A stretch of 64,000 bases of DNA from Thermomonospora echinospora (GCF_900108175.1 NZ_FNVO01000022.1:54511-118510); one strand, 5' to 3'; shown: positions 1 through 9,508, numbered from the stretch's first letter. Numbers and translations: made by a program. Notes: generated by a model not told the origin, from the sequence alone.

Positions 1-311
1 CCGGCGCCGAGCGGCTGGCGGAGTCACTGGAGCACGAGCGCGTGCACAGTGACGCCCCACCCGCCTACGCCGACCTGCACGTGGCGCTGGCCCAACTGAG
101 CGGCAACCGACTGCTGACCCTGTTCACCGCCGTGCTGTCCCGGTTGACGCCCTTCCGGCTGCCCCGCGACGACGTCCACCAGCGGCGCTCCCTGCAGACT
201 CACGAGAAGATCGCCGAGGCCGTCCTCTCCGGGGACGCCAGCCTGGCCCGCCACCGGATGAGCCGCCATCTGGAGGCGCTCACCCCATGGCTGGACGACT
301 CGCAGCCCTAA
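1..311 (+). CDS. GntR/FadR-family regulator, C-terminal FCD part (5' truncated by window)
   Basis: The reading frame is open from the first bases and ends in TAA, so only the last ~103 residues are visible. They match the helical FCD ligand-binding domain of FadR-type GntR regulators: an 'AYADLHVALAQLSGNRLL' stretch, then 'THEKIAEAVLSGD' and a late 'RHRMSRHLEAL' helix with a metal- or acid-binding-type His. The winged helix lies upstream of the window. The gene converges on the acyl-CoA catabolic operon that ends at 374. It is therefore a candidate regulator of that operon, alongside the full-length FadR-type gene at 13018. Family assignment is firm; effector and target are unknown. Confidence 0.8.
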   Translation, partial: GAERLAESLEHERVHSDAPPAYADLHVALAQLSGNRLLTLFTAVLSRLTPFRLPRDDVHQRRSLQTHEKIAEAVLSGDASLARHRMSRHLEALTPWLDDSQP

Positions 312-373
312 GGGCCACACGGGCGAGGACCGCCTGGCCGCACTTCGGGAGGGGTCGCCCCGGAGGAAACAGA

Positions 374-1912
374 TCAGGAGGCAGTCTCCTCGACGGTCCG
401 GTCCGTCAGCAACCGGCGCAGCAGCTTGCCGGTGGGGGTGCGGGGCAGTTCGCCGGCGAACTCGATCGTGCCGGGGCACTTGTAGCCGGCCAGGCTCCTG
501 CGGCAGTGGGCGACGAGTTCGTCGGCCAGTTCCGGTCCGGCGACGGACGGGTCGGCGGGCTGGACGACGGCGTGGACCCGGCGGCCCATCTCCGGGTCCG
601 GAATCCCGATCACCGCGACGTCGGCGACCGCGGGATGGACGACCAGGACGTTCTCGATCTCCTGCGGGTAGATGTTGACGCCCCCGCTGAGGATGAGGTC
701 GGTCCGCCGGTCCACCAGGTACAGGTAGCCGTCGGCGTCGAGGCGGCCGACGTCGCCGAGGGTGCTCCAGCCGCGCTCGTTGTGCGCTCCGGCGGTCTTG
801 TCCGGGTCGTTGTGGTACTTGAAGTCCGGCGTTTCCTCGAACCAGACGGTACCGACCTCCCCGGCGGGCAGCTCACGGCCCTCATCGTCGAGGATGTGGA
901 CCTTGCCGAAGGCGGGGCGGCCGACTGAGCCGGGGTGAGCAAGCCAGTCAGCGGAGTCGATCAGGAAGAAGCAGTTGCCCTCGCTGCCGGAGTAGTACTC
1001 CCACACGATCGGCCCGAGCCACTCGATGATCCGGTGCTTGACCTCCACGGGACAGGGCGCGGCGGCGTGCACCACCGTGCGCAGGCTGGACAGGTCATGG
1101 CGAGTGCGGATGTCCTCGGGCAGCTTGAGCATCCGGATGAGCATCGTCGGCACGAACTGGACGTGCGTCACCCGGTAGCGCTCGATGTACTCCAGCGCCT
1201 GCCCGGCGTCGAAGCGGTCCATCAGGACGACCGTGCCGCCGTTGCGCATCGTGCCGAGTGTCCATCCGGTGGGCGCGGCGTGATACAGCGGGGCCGGGCA
1301 CAGGTAGACGGTGTCGTCGCCGAACCCGAACATCCCCCCGAGGGTGTGGTCGATGGCCAGCCCGGTGCCGAACGGGTCGCCGGTCAGGGCGGGGAGGATG
1401 CCCTTGGGCCGTCCGGTGGTGCCGGACGAGTAGAACATGTAGTAGCCCTCACGCTCCCCCTGCCGTTCCTCGGCGGGGTAGGCGGCGATCGCCTCGTCCA
1501 GGTCCTCGAACCCGTCCGGGGTTTCCCCTCCCCCGCAGATCAGCCGCACCTCCACGTCCGGAGCGGCGTTGGCGATCTCCCACGCCGGCCGGTCCAGCGT
1601 CCTTGCGGCGATCAGCGCGCGAGCCCCGCAGTCGCGCACGATGTAGGCGGCCTCATCGACGGTCAGGTGGTGGTTGACCGGCGTCCAGTACAGCCCCGAC
1701 CGCTGGCAGGCCCAGGCCGCGGCGAAGTAGGCCGGGGTGTTGTCGATCAGCAGGGCGACGTGGTCGCCGAACATCAGCCCCCGGTCGGCCAGCAGCCGGG
1801 CCAGCCGGATGGACGCCGCGTCCAGTTCGCGGTAGGTCACGGACTCTCCGGTGGCCGCGACGACCACGGCGGGCTTGTCGGGATGGGCCTGGGCGAGCCT
1901 GGACAGGTGCAC
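374..1912 (-). CDS. Acyl-CoA synthetase (AMP-binding, FadD-like)
   Basis: A 512-aa ANL-superfamily ligase that should activate a carboxylic acid to its CoA thioester through an acyl-adenylate. Visible motifs in order are the P-loop-like YSSGTTGRPKG, the adenine-contact region YYSGSEG, LGDVGRLDADGYLYLVDR before the hinge, GGVNIYPQEIE, and the C-terminal catalytic-lysine motif PRTPTGKLLRR. The frame stays open far upstream, but the GTG start is chosen because GGAGG sits 5 nt before it and the protein then begins at a normal position for the family. It is the last gene of the minus-strand operon, 29 nt after the ACAD at 1942-3132. Substrate is not readable from sequence; the neighbours suggest a long or branched side chain. 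Confidence 0.9.
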   Translation of the reverse strand: MHLSRLAQAHPDKPAVVVAATGESVTYRELDAASIRLARLLADRGLMFGDHVALLIDNTPAYFAAAWACQRSGLYWTPVNHHLTVDEAAYIVRDCGARALIAARTLDRPAWEIANAAPDVEVRLICGGGETPDGFEDLDEAIAAYPAEERQGEREGYYMFYSSGTTGRPKGILPALTGDPFGTGLAIDHTLGGMFGFGDDTVYLCPAPLYHAAPTGWTLGTMRNGGTVVLMDRFDAGQALEYIERYRVTHVQFVPTMLIRMLKLPEDIRTRHDLSSLRTVVHAAAPCPVEVKHRIIEWLGPIVWEYYSGSEGNCFFLIDSADWLAHPGSVGRPAFGKVHILDDEGRELPAGEVGTVWFEETPDFKYHNDPDKTAGAHNERGWSTLGDVGRLDADGYLYLVDRRTDLILSGGVNIYPQEIENVLVVHPAVADVAVIGIPDPEMGRRVHAVVQPADPSVAGPELADELVAHCRRSLAGYKCPGTIEFAGELPRTPTGKLLRRLLTDRTVEETAS

Positions 1913-1941
1913 GGCATCCTCCGTACGGGGCGGGGCGGGAT

Positions 1942-3132
1942 CTAGCGGGGTTCGCGGGGCAGTCCCAGACCTCGCTCGGCGATGATGTTGCGCATGATCT
2001 CCGAGCTGCCGCCGGCGATGGTGTAGGCGCGGGCGTACAGGTAGGCGTCCTGCCAGCGACCATCGGCGACGGCGTCCGGGTCGCCCTCGGCGAGCACTCC
2101 GCTCGCGCCCAGCAGCGACAGCGCGTACTCGGCGATGCGCAGGTTGAGCTCGCTGAAGTACAGCTTGGTGATCGGGGCGTCCGCCGCCCGCTCCCGGCCG
2201 GCGTTCCACCGGGCCAGCGAGGTGTGGGCGAGCAGCTCGCAGGCGTCGACCTCGGCGCGGAGGGCGGCCAGCCGCTGGCGGACGTCGTCGCACTCCAGCG
2301 CGGGCCGCCCGTCCACGGTCACCCCGCGGGCGTCCTCGACGAGGTCCTTCCAGGCGAGCTGGAGCTGCACGACCGAGGCGCCCACCCCGTTGCGCTCCTC
2401 GGCCAGGGAGGCGTTGGCGATGAGCCAGCCCTGTCCCGGAGCGCCGATGATCGCGTCGGCGGGCAGCCTGACCTCGTCGAAGAAGACCTCGTTGAAGTCG
2501 GAGGTGCCGGTCAGCTCGCGCAGCGGCCGCACCTGCACGCCTGGAGCCTTCATGTCCAGGACGAAGGCGCTGATGCCCTTGTGCTTGGGCGCCTGCGGGT
2601 CGGTGCGGGCCAGCAGGTATCCATAACCGGACCAGTGCCCGTTGGTCGTCCAGACCTTCTGCCCGCTGACCACCCACTCGTCGCCGTCCCGCACCGCGAC
2701 GGTCCGCAGCGAGGCCAGGTCGCTGCCGGCGTCGGGTTCGCTGAACAGCTGGCACCACAGATCCTCACCGGAGCGGATCCGGGGCAGGTACCGGCGCTTC
2801 TGCTCCTCGGTGCCGAACCTGATCAGCGCGTGCGCGGCCAGGGAACTGCCGCTGGCCGGCATCGGCGCACGGGCACGGGCGATCTCCTCGCCCACCACGA
2901 AGGCCCGCAGCGGGTCGTGATCGGGCGCGCCGCCGTACTCGGCCGGCCAGTCGGCGCCAAGGTAACCGGCCTCGTACAGTTCGGCCGTCCAGCGCTGCAG
3001 TTCCTTGAGCTCGGCGGCGTTCTCGGGGCTGCGGACCCCGGACCTGACCTTGTATCCCGGGGCATGGGCGGCGACGAACGCGCGCACCTGCCCGCGGAAC
3101 TCCTCCAGCGGCGTTCCGGCACCGAATTCCAC
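1942..3132 (-). CDS. Acyl-CoA dehydrogenase
   Basis: A 396-aa flavin-dependent acyl-CoA dehydrogenase (alpha,beta-desaturation of an acyl-CoA, electrons to ETF). The three-domain ACAD layout is clear. It has an N-terminal helical domain with WPAEYGG, the middle beta domain with QLFSEPDAGSD and VSGQKVWTTNG, and a C-terminal helical domain ending in IAGGSSEIMRNIIAERGLGLPREP. The GTG start was chosen for the GAGAGGAG ribosome site 7 nt upstream; the ATG in the longer frame at 3177 would overlap the upstream gene. It lies 37 nt after the next ACAD, and the pair may form a heteromeric enzyme as in actinobacterial steroid and side-chain degradation. That pairing is inference. Confidence 0.9.
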   Translation of the reverse strand: MEFGAGTPLEEFRGQVRAFVAAHAPGYKVRSGVRSPENAAELKELQRWTAELYEAGYLGADWPAEYGGAPDHDPLRAFVVGEEIARARAPMPASGSSLAAHALIRFGTEEQKRRYLPRIRSGEDLWCQLFSEPDAGSDLASLRTVAVRDGDEWVVSGQKVWTTNGHWSGYGYLLARTDPQAPKHKGISAFVLDMKAPGVQVRPLRELTGTSDFNEVFFDEVRLPADAIIGAPGQGWLIANASLAEERNGVGASVVQLQLAWKDLVEDARGVTVDGRPALECDDVRQRLAALRAEVDACELLAHTSLARWNAGRERAADAPITKLYFSELNLRIAEYALSLLGASGVLAEGDPDAVADGRWQDAYLYARAYTIAGGSSEIMRNIIAERGLGLPREPR

Positions 3133-3169
3133 GGCGGCACTCCTCTCGAACGGGGTGGGCGGGAGCAGG

Positions 3170-4312
3170 TCACACACCGAGGGCGCGGCCCACGATCTCC
3201 TTCATGATCTCGGTCGTGCCGCCGAAGATGGTCTGGATTCGCGCGTCGGCATAGGCCTTGGCGACCGGATACTCCATCATGAAGCCATATCCGCCGTGCA
3301 ATTGCAGACATCGGTCGACCACCTTCTGCTGCAGCTCGGTGGTCCACCACTTGGCCTTGGCCGCCTCGACGTGGCTCAGCTTCCCGGCCACCAGCGCAAC
3401 CAGGCAGCGGTCGATGTACACCTGGGCGATGTCCACCTCGGTGTCCAGTTCGGCGAGGGTGAACCGGCTGTTCTGGAAGGAGCCGATGGGCTGCCCGAAC
3501 GCGGTGCGGGTCTTGGTGTACTCGACGGTCTCGTCCAGGATCGAGCGGGACGCGGCCACCGCGGACACGGCGATCGACATCCGCTCCTCGGGCAGGTTGG
3601 CCATCAGGTGGTAGAACCCGTGCCCCTCCTTGCCCAGCAGGTTGGCCACCGGGACGCGCACGTTCTCGAAGAACAGCTCGGCGGTGTCCTGGGCGTGCAG
3701 GCCCAGCTTGTCGAGGTTGCGGCCCCGGGTGAAGCCCGGCATGTCGCGCTCGACCACCAGCAGGCTGAAGGCCCTGCTACCGCCGCCCGGGTCGGTCCTG
3801 GCGACCACGATGACCCGGTCGGAGTGGATGCCGTTGGAGATGAACGTCTTGGCCCCGTTCACCACCCACTCGTCGCCGTCGCGCACGGCGGTGGTGGCGA
3901 TGCCCTTCAGGTCGGAGCCGGTGCCTGGCTCGGTCATGGCGATCGCCCAGACCTCCTCCCCGCTCGCGAACCCGGGCAGCCAACGGGCTTTCTGCTCGTC
4001 GTTCGCCAGGTTGAGCAGGTAGGGAGCGACGATGTTGTTGTGCAGGTTGAAACCGGGGCCGTGCGCGCGTGCCGCGGCCAGTTCCTCGGCGACGACGGCG
4101 TTGAACCGGAAGTCGTGCACGCCGCCCCCGCCGAACTCCTCGGGGACGTTGAACCCGATCACGCCTTGCTTGGCCGCCTCGGTGTAGACCGACCGGTCGC
4201 AGATGCCCGCCTTCTCCCACCGCTCGTGGTGCGGGGTGATCTCACGGGCGATGAACTCGCGCACCGCCTCGCGGAACTGCCGGTGGTCGGCGTCGAAGAC
4301 TTCACGTTCCAT
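3170..4312 (-). CDS. Acyl-CoA dehydrogenase
   Basis: A 380-aa ACAD of the ordinary short/medium-chain type. Domain markers are an N-terminal helical segment (VPEEFGGGG), the flavin-binding strand IAMTEPGTGSDLKGI, WVVNGAKTFISNG, and the C-terminal QLHGGYGFMMEYPVAKAYAD and FGGTTEIMKEIVGRALGV. Start choice: an ATG preceded by GAAGGAG with 6-nt spacing. An alternative ATG 15 nt upstream would overlap the stop codon of the ligase gene at 4324. It sits mid-operon, with 11 nt between it and the upstream ligase. Substrate unknown. Confidence 0.9.
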   Translation of the reverse strand: MEREVFDADHRQFREAVREFIAREITPHHERWEKAGICDRSVYTEAAKQGVIGFNVPEEFGGGGVHDFRFNAVVAEELAAARAHGPGFNLHNNIVAPYLLNLANDEQKARWLPGFASGEEVWAIAMTEPGTGSDLKGIATTAVRDGDEWVVNGAKTFISNGIHSDRVIVVARTDPGGGSRAFSLLVVERDMPGFTRGRNLDKLGLHAQDTAELFFENVRVPVANLLGKEGHGFYHLMANLPEERMSIAVSAVAASRSILDETVEYTKTRTAFGQPIGSFQNSRFTLAELDTEVDIAQVYIDRCLVALVAGKLSHVEAAKAKWWTTELQQKVVDRCLQLHGGYGFMMEYPVAKAYADARIQTIFGGTTEIMKEIVGRALGV

Positions 4313-4323
4313 GGAGTTCTCCT

Positions 4324-5856
4324 TCACTGGCCGAACAAGGCGAGCAGATCAACGCGGCTGACCTTCTGGGACACCCCGCGCGGCAGTTCCGTCACGTGCA
4401 GGAAGCGCACCGGCACCTCGTAGGGCAGCAGCTCGCGGCGACACCAGGCGCGCAGCTCCCCGGCGTCGGGGATCTCGGCGCCGGGACGCACCTCAAAGGC
4501 GGCCACCGGCACCTGTCCGAGCCGCTCGTCGGGCAGCGCGGCCACCGCGGCCTCGGCCACCGCCGGGTGCCGTTCCAGCGCGGCGGCCACCACCGGCGGG
4601 TGCACCTTGAAGCCGCCCCGGATGATCACGTCGTCGGCGCGGCCCTCGATCCACAGGAAGCCGTCGGCGTCGATGTGGGCCAGGTCGCTGGTGCGGGTCC
4701 AGGTGCCGTCGCCGGCCTGGGCGGTGCGGATCTCCAGCACGCCGCTGTCACCGACCGGCAGCTCGTTGCCGTCCTCGTCGGTGATCCGCAGCCCGACCCC
4801 CGGGAACGGGCGCCCGACGCTGCCCTTTTTGCGTTCCCACCACTGCCGGTGCAGCGGCAACGACCAGCCGGCGACCGCACCGGAGAACTCAGTGGCGCCG
4901 TACATGACCAGGACGGCCACGTCGTAGCGCCGCTGGAACTCCTCGATCAGCTCGGGCGGAGTGGGCGCCGTGCCCGCGATGACCGCGCGCAGGCTCGCCA
5001 GGTCCTCGGCGGGCACGTCGGCGTTCAGCACGCCGCGCATGGCCGCGGGCGGCAGCCCGGCGAGCCGCGGCCGGTGGGCACGGATGACCTCGCGCCAGGC
5101 GTCCACGGTGAATCGGGGCAGCACCACCATCCGGCGGGCCTCGACCAGCGCCTGGATGACTCCCCACATACCGCCGATGTGCACCATCGGAGTGGTGATC
5201 AGCACGACGCCGCCGGTGAACGGGGCCCGTTCGTGCTTACCGGGGGTCATGTGGCCGTCGACCGAGCCCAGCGCGGCCTCGATCTGGCGGTAGGCCAGCG
5301 GGATGCGCTTGGGCGGGCCGGTCGTGCCGGAGGTGCTCAGTTCGACCGCCACACCCGGCGCGGCGCGGACCGGGGAGGACGCGCCGTCCACCGCCGGCAG
5401 GTCGATGCGGCGCACCGATCGCCCCTCGGCGGCGAACCCGATGAGTCCAGCGCGGGCGGCGGCCTCGGCGAACCCCGCGAACTCCCACAGGTCGGCGGGG
5501 GCGAACAGGACCGGCGGGCGGGTGCGCAGCACGTCGGCGGTCAGCCGTTCGGCGGGCTGCAGGGGGTTGAACACCGTCAGGCAGCGCCCGGTGGACAGAG
5601 TCAGGTAGGCCAGCCCGACGGACTCGGGGCGGTTGCCGAGGACCACCCCGACGCGGGCGCCCTCGCCGAGGCCGAGCACGTCCAGCTCACGCTCGGCCGC
5701 CTCGCCCAGCTCCCGCAGTTCCCCCCAGGTGACCTCGGAGCCCTGATAGTCGACGGCCGGGACGTCGGCGCCGGTGTCGTGTAGCCGCAGCAGCAGTTCG
5801 GGCAGGGACGGGCCCGGTTCGCCGGTCGTGCTTGTCTCCGTGGTGGAGGTGCTCAA
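4324..5856 (-). CDS. Acyl-CoA synthetase / AMP-dependent ligase
   Basis: A 510-aa ANL-family ligase and the second acyl-activating enzyme of the operon. Motifs are STSGTTGPPKRIPL (P-loop), MYGATEFSGA, RTSDLAHIDADGFLWIEGR before the hinge, GGFKVHPPVV, and a C-terminal PRGVSQKVSR with the catalytic lysine. The start is taken as TTG because GGGAG lies just upstream and the spacer ('aactcc') is identical to that of the next gene at 4312. An upstream ATG at 5922 would run into the thiolase gene. N-terminal and cap-region sequence differ clearly from the ligases at 374 and 15099, so they are not recent duplicates. Substrate unknown. Confidence 0.88.
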   Translation of the reverse strand: MSTSTTETSTTGEPGPSLPELLLRLHDTGADVPAVDYQGSEVTWGELRELGEAAERELDVLGLGEGARVGVVLGNRPESVGLAYLTLSTGRCLTVFNPLQPAERLTADVLRTRPPVLFAPADLWEFAGFAEAAARAGLIGFAAEGRSVRRIDLPAVDGASSPVRAAPGVAVELSTSGTTGPPKRIPLAYRQIEAALGSVDGHMTPGKHERAPFTGGVVLITTPMVHIGGMWGVIQALVEARRMVVLPRFTVDAWREVIRAHRPRLAGLPPAAMRGVLNADVPAEDLASLRAVIAGTAPTPPELIEEFQRRYDVAVLVMYGATEFSGAVAGWSLPLHRQWWERKKGSVGRPFPGVGLRITDEDGNELPVGDSGVLEIRTAQAGDGTWTRTSDLAHIDADGFLWIEGRADDVIIRGGFKVHPPVVAAALERHPAVAEAAVAALPDERLGQVPVAAFEVRPGAEIPDAGELRAWCRRELLPYEVPVRFLHVTELPRGVSQKVSRVDLLALFGQ

Positions 5857-5884
5857 AGGAGTTCTCCCATGTGAGAGGCCGCGG

Positions 5885-7030
5885 TCACAGCAGTTCGAGG
5901 ATGGTGGCGTTGGCCATGCCACCGCCCTCGCACATGGTCTGGAGCCCGTACCGCACCCCCGCGTCGCGCATGTGGTGGACCAGGGTGGTCATGATCCGGG
6001 CGCCACTGCCGCCCAGCGGGTGGCCGAGCGCGATGGCGCCGCCGTTGACGTTGAGGGCGCTGTCGTCGGCACCGATCTCGGCGAGCCAGGCCAGCGGCAC
6101 CGGCGCGAACGCCTCGTTGACCTCGTGGGCGCCGATCTGGTCGGGGGTCAAGCCGCTGCGCTTGAGCGCCTTGACGGTGGCGGGGATCGGGGCGGTCAGC
6201 ATGATCACCGGATCGGCGGCGGCGAGCACGGCGGTGTGGATCCGGGCGATGGGGGTCAGGCCCAGCTCCGCGGCCTTCTCGGAGGTGGTCATCAGCAGCC
6301 CGGCGGCGCCGTCGCTGATCTGCGAGCTGTTGCCGGCGTGGATGACGCCGTCCTCCTTGAAGGCGGGCTTGAGCTTGGCCAGCGTCTCCAGGGTGCCGCC
6401 GCGCCGCACGCCCTCATCGGTGTCGACGACGGTGCCGTCCGGCAGGGTGTAGGGGGCGATCTGACCGGTGAAGCGACCCTCGTCGATCGCCGCGGCGGCC
6501 TTGGCGTGCGAGGCCAGGGAGAACTCGTCCAGCTGTGTGCGGGACAGGCCCCACCGTTCGACGATCATCTCGGCGCCGAGGCCCTGGTTGGCCCTTGCGA
6601 TGCCGTAGCGGCGCTCGAAGCCGGGGCCCATGGGGTTCCGGTCGAGCGCGGAGGTGCCCATCGGAACGCGGGACATGCTCTCCACACCGCCGGCCACGAC
6701 GATGTCGTAGTGGCCGGCGATCAGTCCCGCGGCGGCGAAGTGAACCGCCTGCTGGGAGGAGCCGCACTGGCGGTCCACCGAGGTGCCGGGCACCGACTCC
6801 GGCCAGCCGGCCGACAGCACCGCGTTGCGCGCGATGTTGTTGGCCTGGTCGCCGACCTGCTGCACACAACCCCAGATGACGTCATCGACCAGTTCGGGGG
6901 CTACCCCCGTCCGCCCAATCAGAGCCGTCAGCACATGGGCGGACAGGTCGACCGGGTGCACGCCAGACAGGGCGCCGTTGCGTCGGCCGACCGGAGTGCG
7001 GACGGCCTCGACGATCACAGCATCGCGCAT
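5885..7030 (-). CDS. Thiolase (acetyl-CoA acyltransferase)
   Basis: A 381-aa thiolase that cleaves a 3-oxoacyl-CoA to acetyl- or propionyl-CoA. All catalytic residues are visible: the nucleophile C89 in SVDRQCGSSQQA, the NEAF motif, H337 in ALGHPLGGSGAR, and C367 in CEGGGMANATILE. Length and motif spacing are normal for FadA-type degradative thiolases. The ATG start opens with MRDAVIVEAVRTPVGR, the usual family N terminus. There are 68 nt between it and the upstream ACAD gene, the longest gap in the operon. That gap holds an operator-like site at 7093-7107, so an internal promoter is possible. It supplies the last step of the beta-oxidation cycle encoded here. Confidence 0.93.
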   Translation of the reverse strand: MRDAVIVEAVRTPVGRRNGALSGVHPVDLSAHVLTALIGRTGVAPELVDDVIWGCVQQVGDQANNIARNAVLSAGWPESVPGTSVDRQCGSSQQAVHFAAAGLIAGHYDIVVAGGVESMSRVPMGTSALDRNPMGPGFERRYGIARANQGLGAEMIVERWGLSRTQLDEFSLASHAKAAAAIDEGRFTGQIAPYTLPDGTVVDTDEGVRRGGTLETLAKLKPAFKEDGVIHAGNSSQISDGAAGLLMTTSEKAAELGLTPIARIHTAVLAAADPVIMLTAPIPATVKALKRSGLTPDQIGAHEVNEAFAPVPLAWLAEIGADDSALNVNGGAIALGHPLGGSGARIMTTLVHHMRDAGVRYGLQTMCEGGGMANATILELL

Positions 7031-7092
7031 GGGCTCTCTCCCTCGCCGCGAGGTTCCCGCCTTCGGGCGCCTGCGACCAAGATAGGCAATAA

Positions 7093-7107
7093 GGCTACTT
7101 AGTTGTC
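7093..7107. promoter_or_regulatory. Operator-like site A of the acyl-CoA regulon
   Basis: The 15-bp element GGCTACTTAGTTGTC fits 11 of 15 positions of the palindrome core seen at 11878-11892. It overlaps the stop codon of the ACAD gene ending at 7099 and lies about 63-77 nt before the thiolase start, where an internal promoter would sit. It is the weakest of the six copies in its left half. Confidence 0.4.
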
Positions 7108-8229
7108 TTCGTTATCGTGATCGAGCCGCGCCACCAGTGCGGCGGCGGCCCGGTCGCGCAGCCGGTCCGGCAGGGCGACGAGCGACTCGGCGGCCTTGGC
7201 CCGCCGCAGGTAACGGTGGGCCGGGTGCTCCCAGGTGAAGCCCATCCCGCCGTGGACCTGGACGCATCCCCCGGTCACCCTGACGGCGGTCTCCAGGGCG
7301 TGCGCGGCGGCCAGGTCGACGGCGACGGCGGTGTCCTCGGACGGGTCGTCGAGGGAGGCGGCCGCCGCGGCGACGAGCGCCCGGGAGGACTCGACGGCCA
7401 CCAGCATGTCGGCACAGCGGTGCGAGATCGCCTGGAAGGAGCCGATGGCACGGCCGAACTGCCGCCGCGTCCCGGCGTACTCCACGGCCATGTCCATCGC
7501 CTGGGCGGCCACTCCGACCGCGTCGGCGGCGAGCAGGACCAGCGCCGCCCGCTCGGCCGCTTGGAAGACCTCGGTGAACTCCTCGTGCCCGGCCAGTCGT
7601 CCGGCGGGGACGCCGTCCATCCGGACGCCGGCCAGCGGCCGGGTCGGGTCCAGCGCGTCGAGCCTGTCGATCCGGACGCCCTTCACCGTGGCGTCCACCA
7701 GGAACAGCGCGGGGTCCCCGTCGGCGCCGGCGGCCACCAGCAGCAGTCCCGCGGCGGCCGCGTCGGCGACCACGGGCACCCTGCCGCTCAGCCTCCATCC
7801 GCCGGGTGCGCGCGTGGCCCGCACGTCGTCGGCCATGGCCCAGCCGTCCACGGTCCGTCCGGCCGCGACCGCGGCGGTGACCTCACCGGAGGTCAGGCGC
7901 GGCAGCCAGCGGGCCGCCTCGGCCGAGTCTCCGGAGGCCAGCAGCGCGGCCTGCACCGCCGTCGTGGACATCGCGGGCACCGGGGCCAGCCTGCGGCCCA
8001 GTTCCTCCTGGGCGGCCGCGGCGAGCGCGAAACCCATCCCCTCGCCGCCGTGTTCGGGTGGCACCACCAGGCCGGGCAGCCCCATGGCCGCCAGTTCGGC
8101 CCACAGGTCGCGGTCCCACTCCTGCGGCCCGTCGGCGAGCGCGGCGACATGCTCATGGTCACAGCGCTCGGCCAGCAGTCGGCCCAGTGCCTCACGCAGG
8201 TCCTTCTCGATCCCAACGGTCGTCGTCAT
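7099..8229 (-). CDS. Acyl-CoA dehydrogenase, FadE subunit (heteromer type)
   Basis: A 376-aa ACAD of the divergent actinobacterial class that usually works as one half of an alpha2beta2 enzyme. It has the short flavin-contact strand region (TVDGWAMADDVRA rather than the canonical EPxAGSD) and the C-terminal QVHGGMGFTWEHPAHRYLRRAK. Its ATG overlaps the stop of the upstream ACAD gene by four bases (ATGA), indicating translational coupling and 1:1 synthesis of the two subunits. The same two halves occur fused in one protein at 9627-11777 on the other strand. In mycobacteria such pairs act on steroid side-chain CoA esters; here the substrate is not proven. Confidence 0.88.
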   Translation of the reverse strand: MTTTVGIEKDLREALGRLLAERCDHEHVAALADGPQEWDRDLWAELAAMGLPGLVVPPEHGGEGMGFALAAAAQEELGRRLAPVPAMSTTAVQAALLASGDSAEAARWLPRLTSGEVTAAVAAGRTVDGWAMADDVRATRAPGGWRLSGRVPVVADAAAAGLLLVAAGADGDPALFLVDATVKGVRIDRLDALDPTRPLAGVRMDGVPAGRLAGHEEFTEVFQAAERAALVLLAADAVGVAAQAMDMAVEYAGTRRQFGRAIGSFQAISHRCADMLVAVESSRALVAAAAASLDDPSEDTAVAVDLAAAHALETAVRVTGGCVQVHGGMGFTWEHPAHRYLRRAKAAESLVALPDRLRDRAAAALVARLDHDNEDN

Positions 8230-9446
8230 GACCGGGTCTCCCCACGGTGGGACGGCAGGCCGAGCACCTTCTCGGCGATGGTGTTGCGCTGAATCTCCGC
8301 GGTCCCGGCGCCGATGGTGGACGCCCGGCTCATCAGGTAGCCGTAGGTCCAGCGGCCGCGTTCCGGGGCAGTGCGCTCCCGGTTGCCCAGCACGGCGTCC
8401 GGCCCGAGCACACGCAGCGCGACCTCGTGCAGCTCCTGCTCGAACTCGGACTTGACCAGGCGGTTCACCGATGCGGCGGGCCCGGGATCACTCCCCTGGA
8501 GCACCAGGTCCAGCGCCCGGCGGCTGTTGGAGGCCAGCACCCGCACCGACGCCTCGATCCGGGCCAGCGACTGGCGCACGACGGGGTCGGCGGCGGCCCC
8601 TGTCCGTGCCGCCAGCGAAAGCAGTTCGTCCACGATGCGGCGGTAGCGGAACTCATCCGACAGGAACGCGGTGGCGCGCTCGTGGCCCAGGCTTGTGCGG
8701 GCGATCGCCCAGCCCTTGTTCTCCTCGCCGACCAGATTGGCCGCCGGCACGCGGACCCCGTCGAAGAAGACCTCGGCGAAGTGCGCGCCACCGCTGATGT
8801 CGCGCAGCGGGCGGACGGTGACGCCCTCGGCGTCCATGGGGATGAGCAGGTAGCTGATGCCCGCGCCGCCGGGGCCGGGCGACCCGGTGCGCACCAGCGC
8901 GAACATCCAGTCGGCCTGGTCGGCCATGGTGGTCCACACCTTCTGCCCGGTCACCAGGTAGTGATCGCCGTCGCTGTCCTGGACGCGCACCGCACGGGTG
9001 CTCAGCGCGGTCAGATCGCTGCCGGCGCCCGGCTCGGAGAAGCCCTGGCACCACAGCTCGTCGGCCCGCAGCAGCGGCCGCAGGAAGCGCTCGCGCTGCT
9101 CGGGGGTGCCGTGCATGATCAGGGTGGGCGCCACGATGAACGACAGCCCGCACGGGTGCTTGGGCGCCCGGGCACGGGTCATCTCCTGGTGGTAGGCGAG
9201 TTGGTCGGCCAGTTCCAGCCCCATGCCGCCCGCCTCGACGGGCCAGCCGGGGGCGGCCAGCCCCGCCTCCTCCAGGTCGGCGTGGAAGCCGCGGGCCCAG
9301 GCCAGGCGCTCGGCCTTGTCTTGGGGCGGGCGGCCCGCATGCGCGGCCAGGAACTCCCGCAACCGGACCCGCCACTCCGGCGGCCGTGGTGCACCGCCGG
9401 ATGAGGGCTCGGCGTCCTCGGCCGGGACGGCCGGCACGGTGGCCAT
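8226..9446 (-). CDS. Acyl-CoA dehydrogenase, FadE partner subunit
   Basis: A 406-aa ACAD and the first gene of the seven-gene operon. It shows the canonical flavin-binding strand CQGFSEPGAGSDL, VTGQKVWTTMADQ, and a C-terminal TIGAGTAEIQRNTIAEKVLGLPSH. A proline- and glycine-rich N-terminal extension of about 30 residues precedes the first ACAD helix. The ATG (MATVPAV) is preferred over an in-frame ATG two codons upstream because GAGGAG lies six bases before it. It is coupled by an ATGA overlap to the 376-aa ACAD, so the two are most likely subunits of one enzyme. Confidence 0.88.
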   Translation of the reverse strand: MATVPAVPAEDAEPSSGGAPRPPEWRVRLREFLAAHAGRPPQDKAERLAWARGFHADLEEAGLAAPGWPVEAGGMGLELADQLAYHQEMTRARAPKHPCGLSFIVAPTLIMHGTPEQRERFLRPLLRADELWCQGFSEPGAGSDLTALSTRAVRVQDSDGDHYLVTGQKVWTTMADQADWMFALVRTGSPGPGGAGISYLLIPMDAEGVTVRPLRDISGGAHFAEVFFDGVRVPAANLVGEENKGWAIARTSLGHERATAFLSDEFRYRRIVDELLSLAARTGAAADPVVRQSLARIEASVRVLASNSRRALDLVLQGSDPGPAASVNRLVKSEFEQELHEVALRVLGPDAVLGNRERTAPERGRWTYGYLMSRASTIGAGTAEIQRNTIAEKVLGLPSHRGETRS

Positions 9447-9508
9447 GGGCATCTCCTCACAGCAATGTCGCGTCAACCGTGGTGTACGCGCCCAACGGAG
9501 CATACGTG

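Noticed and set aside
374..2758. Very long minus-strand frame of 794 codons joining an ACAD-region frame to the ligase
   Set aside because: Only the part from the GTG at 1912 is ligase; upstream it is an out-of-frame shadow of the ACAD gene at 1942-3132.
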